Source: Elysia marginata (taxonomy: Eukaryota; Mollusca; Gastropoda; Plakobranchidae). From it: a stretch of 36,745 nt of DNA. The notes beneath the pieces were generated by a model that was not told the DNA's origin, did no database searches, and saw only the letters and a program-made list of their open reading frames with translations. Location: NCBI GenBank assembly GCA_019649035.1, contig BMAT01012846.1, forward strand, positions 110,262 to 147,006, in the 5' to 3' direction. Shown one piece after another: positions 1-9,700 of the stretch. The stretch's first letter is position 1; every line of letters begins with the position of its first letter. A program made the translations under genes and the position numbers.

Positions 1-397
1 TCTCCAAGTGCCAGACAAATCTGAGTTAAACCAGTTATATTTGCGAGTGAGGGTCACTATCAGTTAAGTTATCTAAATTTTGTGTACCGATGCAGATTTA
101 GAGGTACTATTTATCAAAAATTAATGACTCTACAGGTACAAATACATTAATTAAAATACAAACAAGATCAGGTAACATATTAGAACTTAAACTTTCCAAG
201 CTCTCCCCTCACTAGTCAAACCTTAGACATTCATTTTCCTCTCTCTCTCCAAGCGCCAAACAAACCTTAATTAAACCAGTTAATCACACTAAATTCCATT
301 TATCCCTCCAAGCGTCAGACAAACCTTAATTAAACCAGTTAATCACATTCACTTCCCTCTCTCTCTCTCTCTCTCTCTGAAAGCGCTAGACAAATAG
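1..397. repeat. Degenerate ~58-bp repeat with CT microsatellite
   Basis: A unit containing CCAAGCGYCAGACAAACC followed by TTAATTAAACCAGTTAATCAC occurs in tandem at about 248-304 and 306-362. A diverged partial copy lies at 2-36 and another start (AAAGCGCTAGACAAAT) at 380-396. The tandem pair is separated from the last copy by a (CT)n run at about 355-378. No coding signal is seen. The family is not recognised. Confidence 0.75.
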
Positions 398-884
398 ATC
401 GTCTTGTTGTGTTTTTCTAATGATTTGAATAGGAGTGGAAAAGCTCCGACGACATTCTGCATCCGGTACCGACTTGACACAAGTTGGTATGGCTTCTCGC
501 ATGCCCGCTTTTTCGCCCGCTGCGAGCGATATAGCTACTTATTGAAGTCTGTGAGTAAGCCCGAGGTACTTTTTTAACCTCGTCCTTGTAGATTTACCGT
601 CTATGGGCCATTTTTAAGCGCAGAAAAAGTTAACAGCGAATTTTTTTTGCTGGTTGATACATCTTAAAATTTTCCTTTCTTTGGATCTGTCGCGTCTTAT
701 AGCATCAAAGTTTAAATCCATAGTTCGAGACCCATGTTTTGGACATTTCATTAAGTTGACTATCTTCTAAAGTATGGGTCCAAGAAAAGGCAAATCTTGC
801 CCTTCGTCTGAAGCTGGTATCACTCTCAGGGGCATAAGGATATGAGCTTGCACAATGATAAAGATTAAATCCGTTGCAGTTCAA
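398..884. other. Unannotated intergenic stretch
   Basis: No recognisable gene, RNA or mobile-element boundary is visible. Open frames here are short, low-complexity and interrupted. Base composition is a little more GC-rich around 440-560 than in the surroundings. Confidence 0.5.
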
Positions 885-1232
885 TGGAAGAGGTGAACAG
901 GAGGTGGCTGAGAGGGAGACAGGGTGAATTAAAAGGTAGATCACATAGGATGAGGGAAGACAGAAAAAAGAAGAGAACATGGAAGGAGTTAGAGAGAATA
1001 TGAAGAATAGAAGATGGAAGAAGGGGAGTACGGGCGAGGGAAATGAGGAGGAAGAGGGGTGAGGGTGGTGTAAATTAAGGGATAAAGTGGGAGGATATAC
1101 AGGATGTTGAGGACGTGGTAGGAAAGGGGGACGAGGGAGGAGAAGGATGGGAAATAAGGTGGGGTGGAAGAGGAAGAAGAGATAGACGAAAGAAGGGATA
1201 GAAAAAGGAGGGAAGCGGCATGGAGAGGAAAA
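885..1232 (+). repeat. Long polypurine (GA-rich) tract
   Basis: About 350 bases are composed mostly of A and G on the + strand, in runs such as GGAAGAAGGGGAG and GAGGAGGAAGAGGGG, with only scattered pyrimidines. It is not a simple repeat of one unit. On the opposite strand it creates Ser/Pro/Leu-rich open frames that are compositional artefacts. Such tracts can form triplex DNA, but nothing here shows that it does. Confidence 0.8.
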
Positions 1233-3091
1233 AGTTGTTTATTGGACAATACACAATACAGACAGTCACAAAAAGATCACATTAGTAGTTCTTAGGTCTT
1301 TTGTCTTACGAATAGAGATCACAGTCCTGCTACGTTGGATACATCCGAATCTCCAAAGTATAACGTCACAAATCGCTTAGCACAGCCATGGTGACCAAAA
1401 CCGAGTCGGAAGATTCCTGTATATGTTTCATGCAAATTATACCGTCAATTCATTAGTGGCGGTCTTGCTTGCTATAAGTGTCTCTGTGTTTCAACGACCC
1501 CTTTAGGTCCATACGGAGTTGGTATATACCTGCCTTTTAGTTTACTAAGTAAGGCTTGTGCATGTTTACACACGGTGAACTGCTTGCTCAGCTTTTGCTT
1601 TACTGTATCATTTATACACCTTTTAGCCATTTGGTGGAAACCTTTGTCTTTTGACTGAGGAGTGATGATGGGTGAGGTGGAGGGTAGAGTCTACAAACCT
1701 TGATCTTGGCCTACCATTAATGATTCTGTACATAAATTGGAAATCTCCAATTCAATCATGAAACGTCTTGATTGTGCGCAAAACTCTTGCACTGATTCTT
1801 TTAATAATTCTTTCTATAGCACCGTATGCAATCCGTTGCCCTCTATATATATATTTCTAAAAATATCCATATAGTTTTCAAAACAAAAGATAGGTATTTT
1901 AAAAAAAATACAGAAATAATATACATGTAGTTTTCAACACACCTTGGTATCTCATATTCATATACAGACCAGAATCTATTGTAAAAATAATGAGGGGGGT
2001 ATTTTACTTTGAAGAGACTTTAAATTAATATGGTTTTAATTTCAATAGTCTGCTGAAACAACGAGCGTTCCTAATAGTGAACAGTTTGGTTTTTAATGAT
2101 TCCTAATCTGTAGAAGGCTACAACGAACCCTCTGTAAACAAAAAGTCCAGATCTTTCTCAACTCTGGGGGAAAAGAAAACTGTGGTGGTGTGGGCTCATA
2201 ATCGGATCAACAAGACTCACAAATACAACCCTGCGTGGCACCTTGGCTGGACAAGATAAAAGAATCGTAGACCTCGGGGCAAATTAGAATTGGCGGTTGA
2301 TTGGGGGTAGCAGCAATCTTGGACATGGTTGGCCTTGGATAAATTAAACCCTCGAAAACCTTATAACAGAGACATAAGGAGAAAACTCGGAAGAGTGGGT
2401 GATTATCATTTTGAGTATCTCAACGATCATCTAAAAAATATTAAGATAGGTGTTTTCTTTTCTTGTCTGTCTCTATATATCTTTTCTTTTTCAGGATTGA
2501 CATAAAAAAACACCGCTACTAAATTATTGCTTCGCTGGGGAAAGCGAAAGCGAAACTGCACAAGCAACATGTAACTGTAAGCAAGCACTGTTACCATCTT
2601 GTTTCAAGAGAATGTAGATACATTCTAGATCTAGATTCTAGATTAGCTCAGATAGAACCTAGATTTAGATATTTAGCCTTGCACAAGGGATGCGGTGCTG
2701 ATACCTGGCTATAAATTATATTGTGATTCTCGCTGGATTGTTTTCCGCAGCAACTAAAATTAGATATATTACATAGATTCCAGTGGTAAGCTGCGGAATA
2801 GATTATGTCATTATGACCGATTTCTAAAGGTTTAAAAGTATTTTCTAGATGTGTAAATTATTTGCCCACTACGCTTAGCCTAATGGGTGGTAATCATTAA
2901 TTTATGTAGGCGCCTAAGATAACTAGAATTAGATCTAGTGTTAACAATGAATTGCTTCAGAGTGAGGATGTAGATCTAACCATTATTTTAATGTGGCGTT
3001 TCTTGCTACAGAGTGAGAAGAACTGGCAAAGTTGCCAACAAAAACTTTTCTTGTCACTGTCTTGTATGTCTTATGGACTTAGTTCTTTATT
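1233..3091. other. Unannotated intergenic DNA
   Basis: No gene is recognised. The stretch is AT-rich with several CTAGATCT-type motifs (for example 2625-2672). A few codons around 2180-2330 weakly resemble the C-terminal end of a non-LTR retrotransposon ORF, but the frame is broken and the similarity too weak to annotate. Confidence 0.5.
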
Positions 3092-3106
3092 TTTAGGACG
3101 TTGTAA

Positions 3107-3271
3107 GTGTTCTTCACGCATCCTTCGAGAATAGCGCCCCATGTTCTTCACGCATCCTGCGAGAATAGCACCCCGTCAGCCCGTGTTATTTACGCATCCT
3201 GCGAGAATAGTGCCCCGTGTTATTGGTACGCATCCTGCGTGAATAGCGCCCCGTGTTATTGACGCATCTTG
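3107..3271 (+). repeat. Minisatellite array, forward orientation
   Basis: About 4.5 imperfect copies of a 33-40-bp unit run GTGTTATT, ACGCATCCTGCGAGAATAG, CGCCCC. Spacing between copies varies by several bases. Each core carries a mini-hairpin (ACGCA, TCC loop, TGCGT), perfect in the copy near 3228-3240. The same unit appears inverted at 4757-4875. Confidence 0.85.
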
Positions 3272-3340
3272 GGACTAATGTGATTGTAGACCTACAGAGT
3301 AGAGACCTAGAGATTTATCATTTTCCAACTGCAACACTGA

Positions 3341-3962
3341 AGTTAAGAGAGGAACACCAATTAAAACAGCTGCAGGCTTTTACAAACTTTTTATGAACCC
3401 AAGATGAGCAACAATTAAAACAGTTGCAGGCTTTTACCATTCAATCTATTTTCTGAACCTAAGAGGGGAGCAACAATTGAAACAGCTGCAGGCTTTTACA
3501 ACCAGTGCATCTTATAAACTCAAGAGGAGCAACAAGTAAATAATAGCTGCAGGGTTTTATCAATCAATGTATCTTCTGAACACAAGAGAGGAATAAAAAT
3601 TAAAACTCCAGCTGCACACTCTTACCAACCAGTGCACCTTCTGAACTCAAGACATGAGCGATAATCAAAACAGCTGCAGGTTTTTACCATTCAATGTATT
3701 TTCTGAACCTAAGACAAGAGGGGAGCAACAGTTAAAACAGTTTCAGGTTTTTTTCCCAATCAATGCATTATCTGAATTGAAGAGAAAAGCAGCAATCAAA
3801 ACAGCTGGAGGTTTTAGTTTTTCCAACCAATGCATCCTGTGAATTCTAGAGAGAACCAACAATTAAAATAGCGTGCAGGCTTTTACCATCCAATCCCAGT
3901 GCATCTTTTGAAATTACGAGAGGAGCATCAATCTTAACAACTCCATGACTTTCATGAACTTA
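3341..3962 (+). repeat. ~60-bp tandem satellite, about 10 copies
   Basis: Each unit reads approximately AGCAACAATTAAAACAGC, TGCAGGCTTTTACCAACC, ATGCATCTTCTGAACTCAAG, AGGGG. Around ten copies of 57-69 bp lie head to tail and are clearly diverged from one another, so the array is not recently homogenised. The open frame at 3654-3842 is only this repeat read through. Confidence 0.88.
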
Positions 3963-4459
3963 ACATTAAAAAAAATGTAGGCTCTAGGCTATCCAGGTTC
4001 AATGAGCACGGACTCAACTCGAATTTTCTGGACTTTAACTGTCGTGGCTGAACATCATTTTCAATTCTTTGTTTTTTACTCATACTGTGGGTCAGTGTGA
4101 TGTATCACTTGAATTTTGAAACAAAACAATTTTATATCCAACATTTAGACAAGGCAGAGAATAAGAAAAAAATACAGAGGGAGGCCCTTAAAAATACAAT
4201 GTAACTTGAAACAGACTAGAGTTGTAGTTGTACATCTACTAAAAGACTGCAGAGCAACATTCCACTGTAAGCAAACACATGAACACACTTTTTCAAACCA
4301 ACATTTCAGATCAGAACACAAAGCACGCAGGCACCATGCCACAAAAAATAGGCCAAAAGGAATACCAAATGACAGACAACAAACTCATAAATAGGCTTTT
4401 CAGAAGTAGTACTAGTCGCACTCAAAACAATTTTATTGTGATGCAAAATTGGCCCAATA

Positions 4460-4590
4460 ACTACTACTACCACTACAAAACCAACTACTACTACTAAGTA
4501 CTAGGCCTACCACTACGGCTTCTACTACTAGGCCTACTACTAATACTACTACAACTACTAGTAGTACTACTACTATTACTACTACTACTA
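4460..4590. repeat. Interrupted (CTA)n microsatellite
   Basis: The trinucleotide CTA/ACT repeats for about 130 bases, broken by AGTACTAGGCCTACC-like interruptions. It lies between the 60-bp satellite and the MITE end. Confidence 0.9.
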
Positions 4591-4636
4591 TTTCTGAAAA
4601 AAGAACAACTCATACAATATTAAATTTAAACTAATA

Positions 4637-4755
4637 CAGTGGAATCCTGATAAAGTCAACACCTCGGGACCGAAAAACGCGTTGACTTAAAGCAAGAGTT
4701 GACTTTAAATTCTCGATGGGGAACAAAGGTAGTCCATGCCAAGGGGAGTTCATTT
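4637..4755 (+). mobile_element. Truncated CAGT-ended MITE (pogo/Tigger-like TIR)
   Basis: A TA dinucleotide at 4635-4636 precedes CAGTGGAATCC, the terminal motif shared with 12293 and 36668. It is followed by AAAGTCAACACCTC, a GACCGAAAAA spacer and GCGTTGACTT, the subterminal inverted motif of this family. A tail piece (AAGGGGAGTTCATTTA) resembles the last part of the 12293 copy. The far terminus is missing where the inverted minisatellite starts. TA target and CAG termini fit the Tc1/mariner-pogo superfamily; no transposase is present. Confidence 0.7.
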
Positions 4756-4756
4756 A

Positions 4757-4875
4757 CCCTGCGAGAATAACACGGGGCGTTATTCTCGCAGCATGCGTCA
4801 ATAGCGCTTGGTACTATTCACGCAGGATGCGTCAATAGCACCTGGCACTATTCACGCAGGATGCGTCAATAACAA
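4757..4875 (-). repeat. Minisatellite array, inverted orientation
   Basis: About three copies of the unit found at 3107-3271 are present as reverse complement (ATTCACGCAGGATGCGTCAATAGC). The array opens with a perfect palindrome: TGCGAGAATAAC at 4760-4771, seven bases, then GTTATTCTCGCA at 4779-4790. Orientation therefore switches at the array edge. Confidence 0.85.
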
Positions 4876-4885
4876 TGTCCTTATT

Positions 4886-5287
4886 TTAATCTTCCACTTC
4901 ATCATCTTTCGTCTTAGGATGTTATAAAGATCTAGTCCTCAGCCTAGTGCAAGCAGTTACATTGTGGAGAATCATGTAGAGAAAATGGTTTCAAAGTCTT
5001 ATAAAACTGAACGTTTTTATTTAGTTTTGTTTTGTTGGCTATTTGATGATTTTTGTGTTGTCTCTTTACATATTTAGTGCGTTTAATTGCTGTACAGCGT
5101 TTTGTAATCACAGGTGTGAGGTGATCTAGATCTACTGCAAAGAAAAATTTTTGGACATGCTCCTTTGAAAAATAGGCACTTCAGCCTGCTTAGTGTACTA
5201 TTCCAATTTTAACGTAAGACTGGTGGATTTGCATCGAACTTAGCTGGTTAAATGTAAAAGTTTTTCCCAAGTTTACTTTTTAATAGG
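4886..5287. other. Unannotated intergenic stretch
   Basis: AT-rich sequence with no recognisable gene or element. Confidence 0.5.
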
Positions 5288-5557
5288 CAGGGATGCAAGC
5301 TTTCCGATTTTTTAGCTGTTTTCTTTAAATAAAAGTAAAAAGCAGGAAAACTTGAAAATTATGCCCTAAATGTTAAAGAAAACACCTAAATTGAGAGTCA
5401 TAAAAAAATCAAACACTTCTTTTTAGTTGTATAGCTGGGTAGGCACTATTACAGAGTTGTATCTATCTCTTTTAATTGCTCCATCAAAAGATCTATAAGG
5501 GCACCTACAGAGTGTAAAATTTTCATGCTTTTTGAGCATGAGCGGCTTGCATCCCTG
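5288..5557. mobile_element. hAT-like MITE, 270 bp
   Basis: Perfect 13-bp terminal inverted repeats, CAGGGATGCAAGC at 5288-5300 and GCTTGCATCCCTG at 5545-5557, bound the element. The hexamer AATAGG abuts both ends (5282-5287 and 5558-5563) as a target duplication. CAGGG termini resemble hAT elements, but hAT normally makes 8-bp duplications, so the superfamily is uncertain. A subterminal hairpin (CATGCT, TTTTG, AGCATG) lies at 5524-5540. There is no coding capacity. Confidence 0.78.
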
Positions 5558-5825
5558 AATAGGGAACTTGAATTGGGGGCTGGGCAGACTCTAGGCAGGT
5601 TCCTTTCAATGCTTCAAGTGCCTAGACCTACCTTTAGAACTTAACTTTTCAAACTGAAGAGGACTCTACTATTCTTACATTTAGAAACTATTAAACGTTT
5701 GAATAGTCCCCAGGGCTTTCCATGTGTATGCTTGAATAGCCACATCCTTTGATTGAAGGTAAAGGTAGTCCCATACTTGACATGAGCGTAGGGGAACAAG
5801 GAGCAGGGTCCTTGTTTTTCTAGGC
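5558..5825. other. Unannotated spacer
   Basis: No feature is recognised between the MITE and the SINE; the short minus-strand frame here has no similarity that I recognise. Confidence 0.45.
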
Positions 5826-6016
5826 ACACGGCATAGTGAGGTGGTTTGCCATTGTTTTCCTCGCCGCCTTTACTTTCGCCGAGTCTTAAGAGACCTAGCT
5901 ACCCATCAAGTGCTGGGTGGGCACAGGGGAGCATATAAAATTTAACCCGGACTGGGGATCAAACTCGGGACCTCTCAGATAGCGGTCAACTGCCCTACCA
6001 ATTGCGCCATTGCTAG
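5826..6016 (-). mobile_element. tRNA-derived SINE
   Basis: Read on the minus strand, the head (about 6010 down to 5945) is tRNA-like. It has an A-box-like GGCGCAATTGGTAGGGC, then about 35 bases later a B-box-like GAGTTTGATCCCC. A non-tRNA body of about 120 bases follows, including GGGTAGCTAGG and GGCGGCGAGG. The arms of a functional tRNA do not pair, so this is a retroposed SINE rather than a tRNA gene. Its 3' end is not sharply defined. Confidence 0.7.
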
Positions 6017-6540
6017 ATCCTTTGATTAAAGGGATGTAATTTGAGATTTCATGCCTTCATTTGTTTGTTGGGTGCAATACTGTAAACTTATTATTGGTTA
6101 TGAATAATATTGTACCTAGAAAGTGCCTAAAAGTAAAACCCACACTCATCTTTGTAGTACCCAGATTGGTAGCATTTACAGTACAGTATGCCTAGAATGA
6201 AGTGTGAACCTCAAAATTTGAATCTCTTGGGAATATATACCAGAATAGACAAAAGTATTGAATTTTATACAAAGAATCAGGGTTAGGCCACCTGTTTTAC
6301 TCACTAACTCAGGCTATCTTCTTTTCTATTATAAGTAATTAGCCAGAACGTTGAACTTCATGATTTTGTAACACGCAGAGCCTGGGCCTTAAGGCTAAAA
6401 CAGAATTCAAAACATGACACGCAGATCAAGACTCTAGATCAAGATATCTTCTATATCTAGCTCTAAATCTTGATCTAATTGGTATCTAGATGTGTTGTAT
6501 TGTTTTTTAAGGAATAGAAATTTTTATATTTGTAAACACC

Positions 6541-6567
6541 TTTTGACAGGTAGTCAATCATTGAATC
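6541..6567 (+). promoter_or_regulatory. Possible 5'UTR splice acceptor before the DUS3L start
   Basis: TTTTGACAG at 6541-6549 could be the acceptor of an intron in the 5' UTR. An in-frame TGA at 6562-6564 sits one codon before the ATG, so translation cannot begin upstream in this exon. No TATA box or transcription start could be assigned. Confidence 0.4.
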
Positions 6568-6755
6568 ATGGCCACACAAGAAGCTAGCCCAGCACTCTGC
6601 AATGAGTCAACTGCGGATGCAATTCAAAACTCTAACAAAAATACATCAGCTACAGACTTACCGGAGCTGCAGGAAGAAGCAAAGAGTGATACACCAAAGG
6701 ATTCCCAGCCAAGTGATACTTTTGGGAAAAAAGGTTATGCCTCAATCAAGAAAGA
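6568..6755 (+). CDS. DUS3L: DUS3L exon 1 (residues 1-62 and part of 63)
   Basis: Encodes an acidic, Ser/Thr-rich N-terminus ending YASIKK, a motif that precedes the conserved FLLTDYKP segment. The donor is GA|GTGAGT, leaving two bases that complete a Glu codon with the first base of exon 2. Confidence 0.93.
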
Positions 6756-9700
6756 GTGAGTGAAGGTTGCTTTGTGGTTGTAATGTCCTCAGTGCAACAA
6801 ATGCTATCAAAATAACATATGATTGCATGTTTTAACTTAGCTGTTTTGTTTTCTTAAGTATGTAATAAAAGATATTATGCAAACTGAATGGCTCTGTAAA
6901 ATATTTTGAGGCGTCTATAGTAAATCAGGCATGTGTCAAACTTTTGACTAATGGCATTTTCTGAAAATGTATTTTTGCACCTTAATGATGTTAATCAGTT
7001 TTAGAGTTCTAGAGAATAGGAGTGAACAGAGAAGTCTCGCATTGTAAAACAGTTAACCAGTTTATTATATCTTTTGAAATCAGAAAACCCTGTTATGCAG
7101 CTTATTTCAATGTTTGGTAGCTTTTTGTTTCAAAATGCATGTGCATCAAATAAAAGTTGCAAAATACTACTTGTGTTTGAAAATGTTAGTCTTTTCAGTC
7201 AAACTATGATCATATTTCTCTCCAGGTTTCTCCTGACAGATTACAAGCCATCTCTATCATCAGAATACATTAGCTCAGAGATGAAATCTAAAATTGTTGC
7301 AAAGGAGGAAAAAGTATCAGACAACCTTTCCCAGGATCGAAATGAAAATGAGGATGGTGATTCTTGCGATAATGAAGAAAGTGAGCCACCTCAAAAAAAG
7401 GCAAAACTGAAAGGGAGAAATAAACAAAGGCCGCGCAATGAGAGAATCGAGGCAAAAGACAAGTTGTGTCCAGCAATTAAGGAAAATAGAGAATGTAAAT
7501 TTGCAGGCAACTGCAAGTTTAACCATGACAAACAAGATTTCATGAGTAAAAAACTACCAGAAATAGATGGAAACTGTTATGTGTTTGACACATTTGGATA
7601 TTGCCAATTTGGTCTTACATGCAGGTTTGCTCGTAATCATTTGGCAGACGATTTGCAGAATCTTGTGAAAGATGAAGTGTATGAGAAAATGAAAAGCAAA
7701 AAAAAATTTCTTAATGAATTAGATGGTGATACTCGCCAAAAATTGTGGAAGAAAAAATATAACTTTAAAAGAGCAGATGCAGTGACAAAGGATGTGCAGA
7801 AAAATTTCAGAGGGTGGGGAGATAAAGAATCAGGAAAGGAAAAGTCGTGGAAAGAAACTTTTCAGTGTGACCTGACAAACAATTCAAACACCCCAAAATG
7901 TAACACCACCAGTTCGGCAAATGAATTGAACTCCGAGCTTTTGTCTCATGAGTCAGACAGGGGAGCTCCTCTTGCGCTCAACAAACAGGATACAACTAAG
8001 GTTCCCTCACCCTGTGATAGTGAATCACAAAACAGCAAATCAGAGGAAGCCTCAAATCGATATATGGGTTGTATCACTGACGAGGAAATAATCCGTATTC
8101 GCCCAGATGAGAACAAAAAGGTGAAAAGCTTTTTTTATTTTGTTAAGTTTTAGAATTTAGAAGTTCAAGTTCTAAGCTTTTTCATGTCAACATCAATAAC
8201 AAGATGAGTTTTATGTCAACATCAATGACAAGATGAGTTACAAAAAGTATAAGTTCTTACATGTTTTGTCCCATTTCAAGTGCAAAATTCAATTTGAATC
8301 ATGATATGTATCGTTAAAGATTTGCAAACGCAATACTATAGAAGTAAAAGTCTAGGTTGTAGTTATGTTTTTTTTTTATTATTGAAAAAAAAATGATGTT
8401 GGCCTACTTAACATATTTCAAACCAGACCAGTGAGGACTTACTAAAACTTACATTTACAGATAGGTCTATTTGCTTATACATTTGCAGAAATTCAGGCCA
8501 ACCCATTCTCCTCTTTAATTTCAACTTTATAATAGTTTGTTCATTAGAATTTCAAGATGTGAATCTTTTGACATTTATTCTTTTGTGCTTCTCTTGTAAA
8601 ATGGAATGTACAATGAAAAATGCTAGCTTTATGACTTCCTAATTTTGTTTCAGGTTGACCTGAAGAATAAACTGTACCTCGCCCCACTAACCACAGTAAG
8701 TGCTCCTGTCTATCAAATAAACTGGCTCATTTTTTCTTTATAAACAACCCATCAGCATTTAAACTATTCAAAATTGTGAAGAAATGTTCTCATTTTTTTT
8801 TTTTTATAATTTTAGTTCTATCAATGTGTAACATGTCCCTGAGGCGTTCAATTTACAAAAAAAAAATTATACATGGTTGCTTAGCCAGGGATGGGGTTTT
8901 TCCATTATTATTTTTTTTCTGCCTTTTGATACTGGTGAATTTCTTCTATTCATGTGTATTTGTGTATTTGTATTGGTTTTTTTTTTTTTTTTGTATGTAT
9001 GTTTATGTATGTGAAAATGTAAAGCAAGAACTCTCAGTTATATTTTTAAAATATCCTTTTGATTTGCTCAACTCAATGAACTATTACTTCTCTCTGTCTA
9101 TGTCTAGGTAGGCAACTTGCCATTCCGTCGCATTTGCAAAGGTTTGGGTGCAGAGGTGACATGTGGTGAAATGGCTCTTGTGACGCAGCTCTTGAAAGCC
9201 AAGCAGTCTGAGTGGTCACTCATCAAACGACATCCTTGTGAGGATATCTTTGGTGTTCAGGTTGGTAATTTGTTGTTTTAGTTGACCGTTTTAGCAAGTT
9301 ATGTATAATTTATTGAATATCTGCACTGAAAGCATAGGAACAAATATTTTGTTAAAGATAGAGTGGTTGAAATATTTTAAATACAGTTTGCACATTGTTA
9401 GGACAATTTTACAAGCGTCTAACTTGAGTTTGGTGTTTTGAGAAAAGCAAAATAAAGAGTGTCTGATGGTATAATCCTCTTCAGAGTGCTTTAAAACCTA
9501 AAGAGACTTCATACTTTTTGTAGTGAGTTCAAAAGTCTTTGAAAATTCCCGAGTGAAAAAATATAAATATTTCTGTTAGTGTCAGAATAAATTTCCTACT
9601 CTCTGTCAGAAGGTTTAAAAGATCTACATTAACACTAGTGAAGCATCTATGAACTAATAGCAGCATGTCACTATTATGTCTTGCGACCAGAGTGAATGAG

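Larger units (their letters stand above)
3092..4885. mobile_element. Candidate fold-back element with inverted minisatellite arms
   Basis: The left arm (3107-3271) and right arm (4757-4875) are built from the same roughly 33-40-bp unit in opposite orientation: CGCATCCTGCGAGAATAGC on the left, its reverse complement on the right. The homology extends a little outward: AGGACGTTGT at about 3096-3105 matches the complement of the right edge, which reads AGGACATTGT. Inside lie a 60-bp satellite (3341-3962), a CTA microsatellite (4460-4590) and one end of a TA-flanked MITE (4637-4755). No transposase is seen. Fold-back elements are known to have long inverted arms made of subrepeats; calling this one is inference. 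Alternatively, one satellite array was inverted by rearrangement. Confidence 0.5.

Noticed and set aside
705-1269. Three minus-strand open frames rich in Ser, Pro and Leu
   Set aside because: They overlie a long purine tract and are explained by composition; no domain or splice framing.
2160-2400. Faint similarity to a LINE ORF2 C-terminus
   Set aside because: Frame broken after a few codons and no invariant motif could be aligned.
3107-3271. Regularly spaced repeat resembling a CRISPR array
   Set aside because: Eukaryotic context, variable spacing, spacers are part of the repeat, and the inverted copy at 4757-4875 shows it is a minisatellite.
8776-9111. 111-codon plus-strand frame
   Set aside because: Lies in DUS3L intron 3 over poly-T runs and starts of exon 4; hydrophobic Phe runs are compositional.
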